From positions 1 to 64,000 of the forward strand of contig CANQSA010000001.1 of assembly GCA_947626415.1 (NCBI GenBank): a DNA stretch of 64,000 nt, in the 5' to 3' direction. The notes beneath the pieces were generated by a model that had not been told where the DNA came from, ran no database searches, and saw nothing but the letters and a program-made list of their open reading frames with translations. This DNA is from an uncultured Lachnospiraceae bacterium (lineage in GTDB: Bacteria > Bacillota > Clostridia > Lachnospirales > Lachnospiraceae). The position numbers were made by a program, and so were the translations under genes. Shown here in pieces: positions 43,837 to 52,573 of this stretch. Within the stretch, counting starts at the first letter, position 1. Every line of letters begins with the position of its first letter.

Positions 43837-45252
43837 CTATTTGACTTTCCGCAGACTCACGCGGAACAGCCGACGGAACAGCTGCTTTCCGTGAAATGGG
43901 ATCAGCGGCTCTATATAGCTGGTTCCGGTAATGGTCTTATTGCAGACGATGGAAAGGATCAAAAGCAGGATTCCGGCCGCGAATCCGATCCAGTCAAAAA
44001 GGGCCGTTAAGATAACGTTAGCAATCCGCATGAATTTCAGGGCGTAGCCGAATTCATAGCTCTCGTGCGTAAAATTGGAAATTGCTACCACTGCCATGTA
44101 TAACATGACCTCCGTGTTAAACCAGCCGGACTGCACCGCCGTCTCTCCGATGACCAGACCGGCGATCAAACTCAGCGGCGTATTTAACATATTCGGCGTA
44201 TTCACGGCTGCCAGTTTGAGCCCGTCGATGGCAATTTCCAGAATCAGGATCTGAAATACAATCGGAATATTGACGGCTTCCTTTAATTCAATAAAAGACA
44301 GCCAGTTGGGAATCCACTGCGGATTCTGAATAAGCAGCATAAACAAAGGCGTCAGGATAACCGCCGTAATCGTAAGCAGGGTTCTCGCGAACCGCAGATA
44401 CGTTCCGATCAGCGGTGGGAAATAATAGTCGTCCGCTTCTTCGATCACATCAAAGATCGTAGTCGGAATGATCATTGCCGCCGGAGAGTTATCCACCAGC
44501 ATAATGATATGTCCCTCCAACAGAGAGGCCGCTGTCGCGTCCGGCCGTTCCGAATATTTAAATTTGGGAAACGGATTCCACCACTTCCGCTTATACAGAC
44601 ATTCCGCCAGGCTCTCCTGATTCATAGTCAGGGCGTCTACCCGGATATTCTGCACCTTTTCCCGGATTGCGGCGAGCATGCTTTCATCCGCTCTGCCTTC
44701 CATATAACAGATGCACACGTCCGTCTGGGAGGCTTCCCCCACCGTATAAATTTCAAATGATAACTGCGGGTTCCGGATCCTGCGCCGGATCAGCGCCGCA
44801 TTGCTTACCAGCGTTTCCACGAATCCGTCCCGGGAGCCGCGCAGTACCTTATACTTTTCCGGTTCTTCCACGCTTCTGGCAGGATATTTTCTGCAGTCGA
44901 TCATAACCGCGCGGTCGAAGCCTTCTACGATCAGACAGAGCACGCCGGACAGAATCATCTTGATGATATAGGCTTCGTCATCGGAAAGATCCACTTCCAC
45001 ATAAGGCATTGCCGACTTGCTCATCTCATAGGCATTTGCAGGCATATCCGCTTCTGTCAGCTTATAAAAGAACTCCTGCATTTTCTCCATCAGCTCATCT
45101 TTTACAAATCCGTCCACACAGTAAATGCAGCCCCGTTTCGTACCGACCCGGATCACCCGGTGGATCAGATCGAAATTTTTGTCGATCCGCAGGGTACGGT
45201 TCATGGCTTCCACTGTTTGATCAAAATCATTGGGATAAAAAAAATCAGACAT
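43837..45252 (-). CDS. spoVAF: GerA-family spore protein, SpoVAF-like
   Basis: A 471-residue GerABKA family protein (PF03323). An N-terminal soluble domain (1-290) contains RVGTKRGCIYCVDGFVKDEL and EGHIIMLVDNSPAAMIIPTT. About four or five membrane helices follow, with FVEVL-like segment IPIVFQILILEIAIDGLKLA and NTPLSLIAGLVIGETAVQSG. The sequence and length fit SpoVAF, which works with the SpoVA dipicolinate channel in germination, but no spoVA genes are adjacent. A forespore (sigma-G) promoter is expected but not recognised. Confidence 0.82.
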   Translation of the reverse strand: MSDFFYPNDFDQTVEAMNRTLRIDKNFDLIHRVIRVGTKRGCIYCVDGFVKDELMEKMQEFFYKLTEADMPANAYEMSKSAMPYVEVDLSDDEAYIIKMILSGVLCLIVEGFDRAVMIDCRKYPARSVEEPEKYKVLRGSRDGFVETLVSNAALIRRRIRNPQLSFEIYTVGEASQTDVCICYMEGRADESMLAAIREKVQNIRVDALTMNQESLAECLYKRKWWNPFPKFKYSERPDATAASLLEGHIIMLVDNSPAAMIIPTTIFDVIEEADDYYFPPLIGTYLRFARTLLTITAVILTPLFMLLIQNPQWIPNWLSFIELKEAVNIPIVFQILILEIAIDGLKLAAVNTPNMLNTPLSLIAGLVIGETAVQSGWFNTEVMLYMAVVAISNFTHESYEFGYALKFMRIANVILTALFDWIGFAAGILLLILSIVCNKTITGTSYIEPLIPFHGKQLFRRLFRVSLRKVK

Positions 45253-45317
45253 AGTATCTCCTTTCCAGAGCGCTTACGCAACCATTATAAGAGGTACTAT
45301 TTCCGATTTTTTCTTTT

Positions 45318-46745
45318 TTATTCCATAACCAGACTCCTTTTTCCCACTTCCACGGTTTCGGTCAGTTCCCTGTAGGTCTTACAGATCAGCACCACCGCAA
45401 TGGCAAAGGTTAAAAGATCCGAGACAGGCATGGAATACAGTACGCCGTCCAGTCCCCAAGACAGCGGGAGCAACAATGCGAAGCCTACGCCAAACACAAT
45501 TTCCCGTATCATGGAAAGCATCGTAGACGCCGCCGCTTTTCCCATGGCCTGCAGAAAAATAAAACAAGCTTTGTTGATACAAGCAAATACGATCATACAC
45601 AGATAGATCCGAAAGGCTTTCAGGGCAAACTCCGTATAATACCCGCTTTCATTCGCGGCGCCGAAAATTGCGATCAGCTGCCCCGGAAAAACTTCCACAA
45701 TAAACAGCGCGATCGCGCCGACAGCGGCCTCCGCGGCAAGCAGTCTGGAAAACAGGCTTTTCACTCTGTGTTTAAGTCCCGCGCCCATATTATAACCCGC
45801 GATGGGAATACAGCCTGCCGCCATCCCGACTACAATGGAAATGACAATCTGAAAGAATTTCATTACAATTCCCACCACTGCCATAGGGATCTGTGCGTAC
45901 TGCGCCTGCCCGAACACCGCGTCCAGCGCGCCATATTTTCGGACCATATTGTTGATTGCCGCCATAGCCGCAACCAGAGAAATCTGTGACAGGAAACTGG
46001 TAACGCCCAGCGTCAGTGTCTTTCCGCAGATATAACGGTCCGGATAAAAATCATTTTTCCCCGGTCTGACTAACTTCATTCGGAACAGATACCAGCCTGC
46101 CAGGATTGCCGTGGCAATCTGTCCGATCACTGTCGCGACCGCCGCGCCCATCATTCCCCATTTGCAGAGGAAAATAAAAATGGGATCAAGAATGATATTG
46201 ATGAGCGCTCCCAGCAGCGTGGAGACCATGGCAAATTTGGGAGAGCCGTCCGCCCGGATGATCGGATTCATCGCCTGCCCAAACATATAAAACGGGATCC
46301 CCAGGGTGATCCAGAAAAAGTATTCCCTTGCATACTGAAATGTCGCCGCGTTGACCGTTCCTCCGAACATGGTAATGATCGGAGAAGAAAAGATCAGATA
46401 GACCGCGCAGAGCAGCAGGCCGCTTCCGATCATCAAAACGATAGAATTTCCTACGCTTTTCTTCGCCTCATTTACTTTTTTCTTTCCCAGACTTAAGCTG
46501 ACAAACGCGCAGCAGCCGTCTCCGATCATGACCGCGACAGCCAGAGCGATGACCGTAAGCGGGAATACCACCGTATTGGCGGCATTGCCGTAAGAACCAA
46601 GATAACCGGCGTTTGCAATAAAGATCTGATCCACAATATTGTACAGTGCGCCGACCAGCAGAGAAATAATACAGGGAATGGCATATTGTTTCATAAGGGT
46701 CCCGATCCGTTCACTCCCTAAAAACTGATTTGTTTCTGCTTCCAT
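45318..46745 (-). CDS. MATE family efflux transporter
   Basis: A 475-residue exporter with about twelve membrane helices in two homologous halves. Family blocks are PCIISLLVGALYNIVDQIFI, YFFWITLGIPFYMFGQAMNP and DGSPKFAMVSTLLGALINII. Drug or metabolite export coupled to Na+ or H+ is the known role of the family; the substrate cannot be predicted. AAAGGAAAC before the ATG at 46745 fixes the start; the frame runs 14 codons further. Confidence 0.92.
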   Translation of the reverse strand: MEAETNQFLGSERIGTLMKQYAIPCIISLLVGALYNIVDQIFIANAGYLGSYGNAANTVVFPLTVIALAVAVMIGDGCCAFVSLSLGKKKVNEAKKSVGNSIVLMIGSGLLLCAVYLIFSSPIITMFGGTVNAATFQYAREYFFWITLGIPFYMFGQAMNPIIRADGSPKFAMVSTLLGALINIILDPIFIFLCKWGMMGAAVATVIGQIATAILAGWYLFRMKLVRPGKNDFYPDRYICGKTLTLGVTSFLSQISLVAAMAAINNMVRKYGALDAVFGQAQYAQIPMAVVGIVMKFFQIVISIVVGMAAGCIPIAGYNMGAGLKHRVKSLFSRLLAAEAAVGAIALFIVEVFPGQLIAIFGAANESGYYTEFALKAFRIYLCMIVFACINKACFIFLQAMGKAAASTMLSMIREIVFGVGFALLLPLSWGLDGVLYSMPVSDLLTFAIAVVLICKTYRELTETVEVGKRSLVME

Positions 46746-46783
46746 TTTTGTTTCCTTTCTACCATAAAATTTCACACAAAAAA

Positions 46784-46832
46784 ACAACGTACAGCACGCA
46801 ACCGGATTTACGCTTACAGTGCTACACGTTGT
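46784..46832 (-). terminator. terminator after the GNAT gene
   Basis: On the minus strand ACAACGT + AGCAC pairs with GTGCT + ACGTTGT across a two-base internal loop, then TTTTTTTG. It ends the rnf-GNAT transcript before the MATE gene. Confidence 0.85.
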
Positions 46833-46863
46833 ATTTTTATTTTACTTAAGAATATCCGCTCTG

Positions 46864-47406
46864 TCAAAGGCAATTCTGCACAAAATTTTCGTCAGACAGA
46901 TTGGTAATATTGTATTCCAGATCGATACATTTCCAATCTTCCCCCATCAGATGATACCATTCTGTTTTCGGCGGATCCGCTTCACAGAATCCGACGGTCC
47001 GATAACAATGATACGCAGAAGGATTGTTTTCAAAAACGCCCAAGGTTACCTTCCGCACGGTCCGCATCGCAGACACAGCACGCAAAGCCAGTCTGAGCAT
47101 CTCTTTTCCATAGCCTTTCCCGCGCTTTGTCGAATCCACAATGATAAATCCAAACCGCAGCGCTGTTTTTTCTTCGTCTAAAACGCGTATCAGCAGATGG
47201 CCCGCCGGGCCGGTTTCATCGAAGGCTGTCATTACCTGAAATGCTTCCCGCTCCTTCATAGCGTCATAATATGCGTTCAGATCTTCCGGTGCCATCGGAT
47301 ACGTTCCCAATCTGCCCGCGCTCCACTGGTAAAATGATTTTTCATTTTGAATCCAGCCTGCCACATTTTTCGCGTCACTGCTTTGATAGGGCCGCAGCCT
47401 CAGCAT
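46864..47406 (-). CDS. GNAT family N-acetyltransferase
   Basis: A 180-residue acetyltransferase. The acetyl-CoA binding motif is in DSTKRGKGYGKEMLRLALRA (R-x-x-G-x-G), followed by VTLGVFENNPSAYHCYRTVG and FCEADP. The start at 47406 follows GGAGG; longer forms would run into rnfB. It lies 14 bases after rnfB, so it is probably the last gene of the rnf transcript, although a link to Rnf function is unclear. Confidence 0.9.
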   Translation of the reverse strand: MLRLRPYQSSDAKNVAGWIQNEKSFYQWSAGRLGTYPMAPEDLNAYYDAMKEREAFQVMTAFDETGPAGHLLIRVLDEEKTALRFGFIIVDSTKRGKGYGKEMLRLALRAVSAMRTVRKVTLGVFENNPSAYHCYRTVGFCEADPPKTEWYHLMGEDWKCIDLEYNITNLSDENFVQNCL

Positions 47407-47420
47407 AGGTCTGTCCTCCG

Positions 47421-48209
47421 TTACCATATGATATTTCTCGGGCATTTTTCTTTGCAGATTCCGCAGCCCGTACATTTTTCATAATCAATGGACGCCACAT
47501 GATTGGTGATGGTAATGGCCTGTTCCGGGCAATTCTTCGCACAGATCCCGCAGCCGATACAGCCCGCCTTACAGGTAGTTCGCATATTTTTGCCGGTATC
47601 TCTGGAAACACAGTTGACGATACTTAACGCCGTTTCCGGCACAATTTCAATGATCTGTTTCGGGCAGACCTTTGCACATTTTCCGCAGCCGGCGCATTTC
47701 AGCCGCTCTACCTTAGCGATTCCGTCAATAATGGAGATTGCGCTGAAATCGCAGACTTCCACACAGTCTCCCAGACCCATGCACCCATAAATACAGGATT
47801 TTTTCCCCTGTCCGGTTACATAATAGGCCTCCCGGCAGCTCTGTCCGCCGCTGTATTGATAACGGTCGGTAGTGGCATTACAGTCCCCGGCACAGCGCAC
47901 ATGGGCAAACTGCCGCACGGCAGAGACTTCGACGCCCATGATCTCACCGATTTTCTCCGCGGCCGCCACGCCGCCTACCGGGCAGGCATTGGCAGGCGCT
48001 TCTCCCTTTGCGATCGCAGCCGCCAGACCGTCGCAGCCCGGATAGCCGCAGCCGCCGCAGTTATTGCCCGGCAGCGCTTCCCGGATCTCAATTTCCCGTT
48101 CATCTACTTCAACCGCGAATTTCTTTCCTGCCACACCGAGCAGCAGTCCGATCAACAGACCGACGCAGCCCACGATCAGCGTAGCGCTGACAATTCCCAT
48201 AATACTCAT
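47421..48209 (-). CDS. rnfB: Rnf complex subunit RnfB (ferredoxin-accepting Fe-S protein)
   Basis: A 262-residue iron-sulfur protein of the ion-translocating ferredoxin:NAD+ oxidoreductase. One N-terminal membrane anchor (about 5-26) precedes the four-cysteine motif NNCGGCGYPGCDGLA. Further cluster motifs are CIYGCMGLGDCVEVC, CAGCGKCAKVCPKQI, CIGCGICAKNCPEQA and CTGCGICKEKCPRN. It probably takes electrons from reduced ferredoxin. AGGAGG precedes the ATG at 48209. Confidence 0.95.
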   Translation of the reverse strand: MSIMGIVSATLIVGCVGLLIGLLLGVAGKKFAVEVDEREIEIREALPGNNCGGCGYPGCDGLAAAIAKGEAPANACPVGGVAAAEKIGEIMGVEVSAVRQFAHVRCAGDCNATTDRYQYSGGQSCREAYYVTGQGKKSCIYGCMGLGDCVEVCDFSAISIIDGIAKVERLKCAGCGKCAKVCPKQIIEIVPETALSIVNCVSRDTGKNMRTTCKAGCIGCGICAKNCPEQAITITNHVASIDYEKCTGCGICKEKCPRNIIW

Positions 48210-48219
48210 AAGGCACCTC

Positions 48220-48795
48220 CTAAATCACACCGGCAAAGCCCATGAATGCGATCGCCATCAGACCGGCTGTCACCAGAACGATCGGCATTCCTTTAAAGGA
48301 CGGCGCAATATCGTTATACTCGATCCGCTCCCGGATTCCTGCCAATATCACAATGGCAATGGTAAATCCGACCGCGGTTCCCAGCCCGTTTACCACGCTT
48401 TTCAGCAGCGTGTACTCCTTCTGAACATTCAGGATCGCAACGCCCAGAACGGCACAGTTGGTCGTGATCAGCGGCAGATATACGCCCAGCGCCCGATACA
48501 AAGACGGCACCATTTTCTTTAATACCATTTCCACGAACTGCACCAGGGCAGCGATCACCAGAATAAATACAATCGTCTGCAGATACGTCAGATCCAGCGG
48601 AACCAGAATGCCCGTATAGATCAGACTGGTGCAGGCGCTGGCAATGGTAATGACAAAAATAACTGCCGCGCCCATGCCGGCTGCCGTAGAAGTTTTCTTT
48701 GATACGCCTAAGAAGGGACAAAGACCTAAAAACTGGCTCAACACCACATTATTGACCAGCGCGGAACCTACCGCGATCAGCAATAACTCTTTCAT
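48220..48795 (-). CDS. rnfA: Rnf complex subunit RnfA
   Basis: A 191-residue membrane protein with six helices, homologous to RnfE/NqrE-D. Blocks are ALVNNVVLSQFLGLCPFLGV and LPLITTNCAVLGVAILNV, the latter with the cysteine that binds an intramembrane Fe-S cluster in the family. The frame starts ten codons earlier, but 48795 overlaps the rnfE stop in ATGA. Confidence 0.95.
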   Translation of the reverse strand: MKELLLIAVGSALVNNVVLSQFLGLCPFLGVSKKTSTAAGMGAAVIFVITIASACTSLIYTGILVPLDLTYLQTIVFILVIAALVQFVEMVLKKMVPSLYRALGVYLPLITTNCAVLGVAILNVQKEYTLLKSVVNGLGTAVGFTIAIVILAGIRERIEYNDIAPSFKGMPIVLVTAGLMAIAFMGFAGVI

Positions 48796-49466
48796 GCCTC
48801 TACCTCCTCTTTCGGATTGCCGCATCTGTTTGTGCAGCCGCTGCAGTCGCCGTTACAGCCTTCCTGCGGCTTCTTGCCCTTTGCGGCGCGGATCTTATTC
48901 TGGACTGCGACCAGGCAGGCCAGCACGAAGAACGCGCCCGGTGCCAACACAAAAATGGAAATACTGAAGTCCTCTGGTATGATCCGGTATCCCAGCACGG
49001 TACCGGCGCCTAAAAGTTCCCGGAACGCGCCCAGAAGCGACAGGGCCACCGTAAAACCGAGTCCCATGCCCAGCCCGTCAAATAAAGAAGGAATCACCGG
49101 ATTCTTGGACGCATAGCTTTCCGCGCGCCCCAGAATAATGCAGTTTACTACTATCAAAGGAATATAGATTCCCAGCGCGTCATTGATGGACGGCAGATAT
49201 GCCTCCAGCAAAAACTGTACAATCGTCACCATCGTTGCCACGATTACGATATACGCAGGAACACGCACGCCGTTGGGAATCAGATTCCGCAGCGCGGCGA
49301 TCACGACGTTGCTTAAAACAAGAACCAGCGTCGTCGTCAGTCCCATCCCAATCCCGTTCATCAGGGAGGTGGTCGTCGCAAGCGTCGGACACATGCCCAG
49401 CATCAATACAAAGGTTGGATTTTCTTTGATAATCCCGTTATATAATCGCTCTAACGCCCGTTTCAT
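48792..49466 (-). CDS. rnfE: Rnf complex subunit RnfE
   Basis: A 224-residue membrane protein with six helices. Blocks are NPTFVLMLGMCPTLATTTSL and PLIVVNCIILGRAESYASKN, with both conserved cysteines. The C-terminus adds a cytoplasmic cysteine-rich tail, CNGDCSGCTNRC, beyond the usual end of the family. It is coupled by four-base overlaps to rnfA and rnfG. Confidence 0.95.
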   Translation of the reverse strand: MKRALERLYNGIIKENPTFVLMLGMCPTLATTTSLMNGIGMGLTTTLVLVLSNVVIAALRNLIPNGVRVPAYIVIVATMVTIVQFLLEAYLPSINDALGIYIPLIVVNCIILGRAESYASKNPVIPSLFDGLGMGLGFTVALSLLGAFRELLGAGTVLGYRIIPEDFSISIFVLAPGAFFVLACLVAVQNKIRAAKGKKPQEGCNGDCSGCTNRCGNPKEEVEA

Positions 49467-50095
49467 TCCGCCGAATCCTCCTTTCCGGTCAGATAGTCAA
49501 AACAAAGCAGCGCCGCATTGACGCCCTTTACCATCGCCTTTGTGGTAATGGTCGCGCCGGAAATCGCGTCAATTTCCGCCAGTTCCTCTGTCGGCTCGCC
49601 TTTTTCCGTTTTGGTATGTACGAACTTTTTGGTCTTAATATTTGCAAACTGACCTAAAAAATCAGCCGTATCTGCTTTCATGCCCAATCCGGGCGTCTCT
49701 CCGATGCTCAAAATGGAAACGCCGCTTACCGTCCCGTCATTCAGGATTCCTACGGTAAATTCAATATCGCCTCCATATCCTTCCGACGGCGTGACCGTGA
49801 TTACATAACCAACCGTCATACCGGCCGCATCTTTGCCTTCCATCACGGAACCCACCGTTACTTCCGAAGGCGTAATGCCCGCCCCTTCTATATACGAAGC
49901 AGCCGCAGCCGCGTCATAATCCAATTCCGTATAGGTATCCGCACTCGCCAGTACAGCTTCACAGGCCTCCTGCTGTTTCCGTATCTCCTGCTCCGCCCTC
50001 GGCGCTTTCGTCACCTCATAGATCAACCCCAGCAGCAATCCGGAAGAAATGGTGATCGCGCACAGGATCAGCGCGTCTTTTAAAAACTTAGGCAT
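49463..50095 (-). CDS. rnfG: Rnf complex subunit RnfG (FMN-binding)
   Basis: A 210-residue protein with one N-terminal membrane helix (8-27) and an extracytoplasmic FMN-binding domain. The covalent flavinylation motif is AISGATITTKAM, with the FMN threonine at about 182. It carries electrons from RnfD to the rest of the complex. The start at 50095 gives MPKFLKDALIL and overlaps the end of rnfD by eight bases. Confidence 0.94.
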   Translation of the reverse strand: MPKFLKDALILCAITISSGLLLGLIYEVTKAPRAEQEIRKQQEACEAVLASADTYTELDYDAAAAASYIEGAGITPSEVTVGSVMEGKDAAGMTVGYVITVTPSEGYGGDIEFTVGILNDGTVSGVSILSIGETPGLGMKADTADFLGQFANIKTKKFVHTKTEKGEPTEELAEIDAISGATITTKAMVKGVNAALLCFDYLTGKEDSAE

Positions 50096-51053
50096 TTCTC
50101 TTCCTTTCTGCCGCCTTCGCGGACTTCTTCCTTCCGAATGCGCTCGGAATGGTGAGTTTATCAATTACCGGTACCAGCAGATTGCAGAAAATAATCGCAT
50201 AGGAAACGCCCTCCGCCGATCCGCCGAACAGCCGGAAAACCGCGGTCAGCACGCCCAGACAGACTCCAAACAAAATCCTGCCCTTACTGCTGATCGGAGA
50301 TGTTACATAATCTGTGGCCATGAAAAACGCGCCCAGCATAATACCGCCGCCGCATAAATGTGCCAGCAGCCACTGATAGTCAAACCCTCTCCCGCCAAAC
50401 AGGATCAGGCAGACAACAAAGGTCGCCAGATAGGCAAGCGGGATTCTGAAATCGATGATTTTTTTGATCAGCAGGAAACAGGCGCCGACCAAAATAGCGA
50501 TCACGCTGGTCTCGCCAATCGTACCCGGAATATTGCCGATAAACATATCAAGCAGGTTCACTTCCTGGCCTGCTTTCAGTGCAGCCAGAGGCGTAGCGCC
50601 TGTCAGGCTGTCAAATGTACCGTAAGAAAAATTCGTCATGGCGCTCGCAAAGGAGATCAGCATAAAGCATCTGGCTCCCAGCGCCGGATTCATAAAATTC
50701 TGTCCCAAACCGCCAAACAGCTGTTTGACAACCAGAATGGCAAATACCGCGCCGACAATCGCCATCCAGACCGGCAGATTGGGCGGAAGGTTCAGCGCCA
50801 GCAGCAAACCGGTCACCAGGGCGCTCCCGTCCCGTACCGTCACCGGACGTTTTACTCCCTTTTCATATAAAAATTCTGTTGCCAGACAGGCCGCAATCGT
50901 CACAATGATCAATAAAAGCGCATGGAATCCGAAATGGATCACGCCGAACAGAGCTGCCGGAACCAGCGCCAGCGCCACGCGGTACATAATGCCTGCTGTC
51001 GTCATACGGTCACGGACGTGGGGATTGGAAGATACATGCAGTAATGAATCCAT
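50088..51053 (-). CDS. rnfD: Rnf complex subunit RnfD (FMN-binding)
   Basis: A 321-residue membrane protein with about nine helices. It carries covalent FMN on the threonine of SLTGATPLAAL (about Thr154). Other blocks are PHVRDRMTTAGIMY, GLGQNFMNPALGARCFML and ATDYVTSPISSKGRILFG. The rnfC stop and its ATG overlap by one base (TAATG), which fixes the start. Confidence 0.95.
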   Translation of the reverse strand: MDSLLHVSSNPHVRDRMTTAGIMYRVALALVPAALFGVIHFGFHALLLIIVTIAACLATEFLYEKGVKRPVTVRDGSALVTGLLLALNLPPNLPVWMAIVGAVFAILVVKQLFGGLGQNFMNPALGARCFMLISFASAMTNFSYGTFDSLTGATPLAALKAGQEVNLLDMFIGNIPGTIGETSVIAILVGACFLLIKKIIDFRIPLAYLATFVVCLILFGGRGFDYQWLLAHLCGGGIMLGAFFMATDYVTSPISSKGRILFGVCLGVLTAVFRLFGGSAEGVSYAIIFCNLLVPVIDKLTIPSAFGRKKSAKAAERKRNA

Positions 51054-52375
51054 TATTTCTTCCTCCTTCCCAGAATATCCTTGCGCATGGACTTGATCGT
51101 CTGCGTCAGATCCAGCTTGGCCGGACAGATATAAGAACAACAGCCGCATTCACAGCACTCCATGCCGTTTAATTTGATAAAGGTCTCTTCGTCATGGTTC
51201 CTTGCCGCCTTGGCCAGACGAGTCGGCAGAACCCGGCCCGGGCAGACCTGCACACACCGGCCACAGTTGATACACTGCGTCTGTGTAGTGGTGGAAACCA
51301 CATCCTTTTTTACACACAATAAACAGGAGGAACCTTTTTCAACCGGCACATCCAGCGCCAGCATCGCCGTTCCCATCATAGGACCGCCCGAAATAATCTT
51401 TTCCGGTGCTTCCGAAAAACCGCCTGCCGCTTCTACCACTTCCCGGTGGTTCATACCCAGCGGAACCAGGAAATTCCCCGGCTCGGCAATCGCGTCTCCG
51501 GTCACGGTGATCACGCGTTTTGTCAGCGGTCTGCCTTTGATCACAGCCCGATAAATCTCATATACGGTATCAACATTGCATACAATACAGCGCGCGTCCA
51601 GAGGAAGCATATCCGAATTGATCTTCCGTCCGGTCAGGGCATAGATCAGCGTACGCTCTCCGCCTTGCGGATATTTTGTCTTAACCGATCTGACAGAGAT
51701 ATCCGCATAGCCTTTTGCCGCTTCTGTCAGTTCCCGAACCGCTTCCGGTTTGTTGTCTTCGATCCCAATGATCCCTTTGGCATTGGGAAATAAAGTCATA
51801 ATAATATGTAAGCCTTCCAGGATTCCTTCCGGATCCTCTAGCATTCTCCGATAATCCCCTGTAATATACGGTTCACACTCCGCGCCGTTTACCAGCACAT
51901 AGTCGATCTGATCCGGTTCTTTGGGCGCCAGCTTCACATGGGTTGGAAAACAGGCGCCGCCCATGCCTACGATCCCGGCTTCCGCGATCCGGGAAAGCAG
52001 CGTTTCTTTCCATGCCGCGTCTGTTCCCGGCTCCAATACCGGCAGCTTGGGCGCTTCTTCATACTGCCCGTCATTTTCTACCACCACGGAAAGCACCCGG
52101 TTTCCGGATACCGTCATCCGCGGTTCGATCGCCTTCACGGTACCGGATACCGAGGCGTATATAGGTACGGACATCAATCCGTCTGCTTCTGCAATCTTCT
52201 GTCTTGCCAGAACACGGTCGCCAACCGCCACAATCGGCTTTGCCGGCTTGCCAATGTGCTGCTGCATCGGATAGACTAAATCCCCGGTTGGTCTTAACCG
52301 ATGTATAAACGCTTCCTGCGTCAGGGATTTTCCATCCGCCGGATGGACTCCGCCTTTAAATGTGCGTCTAGCCAT
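51053..52375 (-). CDS. rnfC: Rnf complex subunit RnfC (NADH-binding)
   Basis: A 440-residue peripheral subunit that binds FMN and NAD(H) and delivers electrons to NAD+. Blocks are TFKGGVHPADGKSLT, GIVGMGGACFPTHVKLAP with the nucleotide site, DYVLVNGAECEPYITGDYR, and two [4Fe-4S] motifs CINCGRCVQVCP and CCECGCCSYICP. A GTG three codons earlier is possible, but AAAGG is better spaced for the ATG at 52375. It is the first gene of rnfCDGEAB. Confidence 0.96.
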   Translation of the reverse strand: MARRTFKGGVHPADGKSLTQEAFIHRLRPTGDLVYPMQQHIGKPAKPIVAVGDRVLARQKIAEADGLMSVPIYASVSGTVKAIEPRMTVSGNRVLSVVVENDGQYEEAPKLPVLEPGTDAAWKETLLSRIAEAGIVGMGGACFPTHVKLAPKEPDQIDYVLVNGAECEPYITGDYRRMLEDPEGILEGLHIIMTLFPNAKGIIGIEDNKPEAVRELTEAAKGYADISVRSVKTKYPQGGERTLIYALTGRKINSDMLPLDARCIVCNVDTVYEIYRAVIKGRPLTKRVITVTGDAIAEPGNFLVPLGMNHREVVEAAGGFSEAPEKIISGGPMMGTAMLALDVPVEKGSSCLLCVKKDVVSTTTQTQCINCGRCVQVCPGRVLPTRLAKAARNHDEETFIKLNGMECCECGCCSYICPAKLDLTQTIKSMRKDILGRRKK

Positions 52376-52419
52376 TGTTTGCACCTTTTCCTCTCTTTAT
52401 ACATAATCGCATACACTTT

Positions 52420-52448
52420 ATCATATAGGAAACCGACAGATTTCGCAA
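52420..52448 (-). promoter_or_regulatory. sigma-A promoter for the rnf operon
   Basis: Minus-strand TTGCGA (52443-52448), 17-base spacer, TATGAT (52420-52425), about 45 bases before rnfC. Confidence 0.7.
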
Positions 52449-52463
52449 GTACTTTTTCAGTTC

Positions 52464-52491
52464 TTGCTTTTTTTTCCATGCCTGCTATAAT
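52464..52491 (+). promoter_or_regulatory. sigma-A promoter for the RNase H-like gene
   Basis: TTGCTT (52464-52469), 16-base spacer, TATAAT (52486-52491). It diverges from the rnf promoter, with the two -35 boxes 15 bases apart. The leader to the start codon is about 75 bases. Confidence 0.65.
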
Positions 52492-52573
52492 CATTTTATC
52501 GGCGGCGGACAGTTGTTATTCTCAAATAGAACCAACTTTTGACCCCCGTCATTTCTACAGAAAGGATTTTCCC

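Noticed and set aside
52301-52573. Upstream extension of the RNase H-like gene from 52301
   Set aside because: It overlaps rnfC on the other strand and the promoter region; the ribosome site and conserved domain support 52574.
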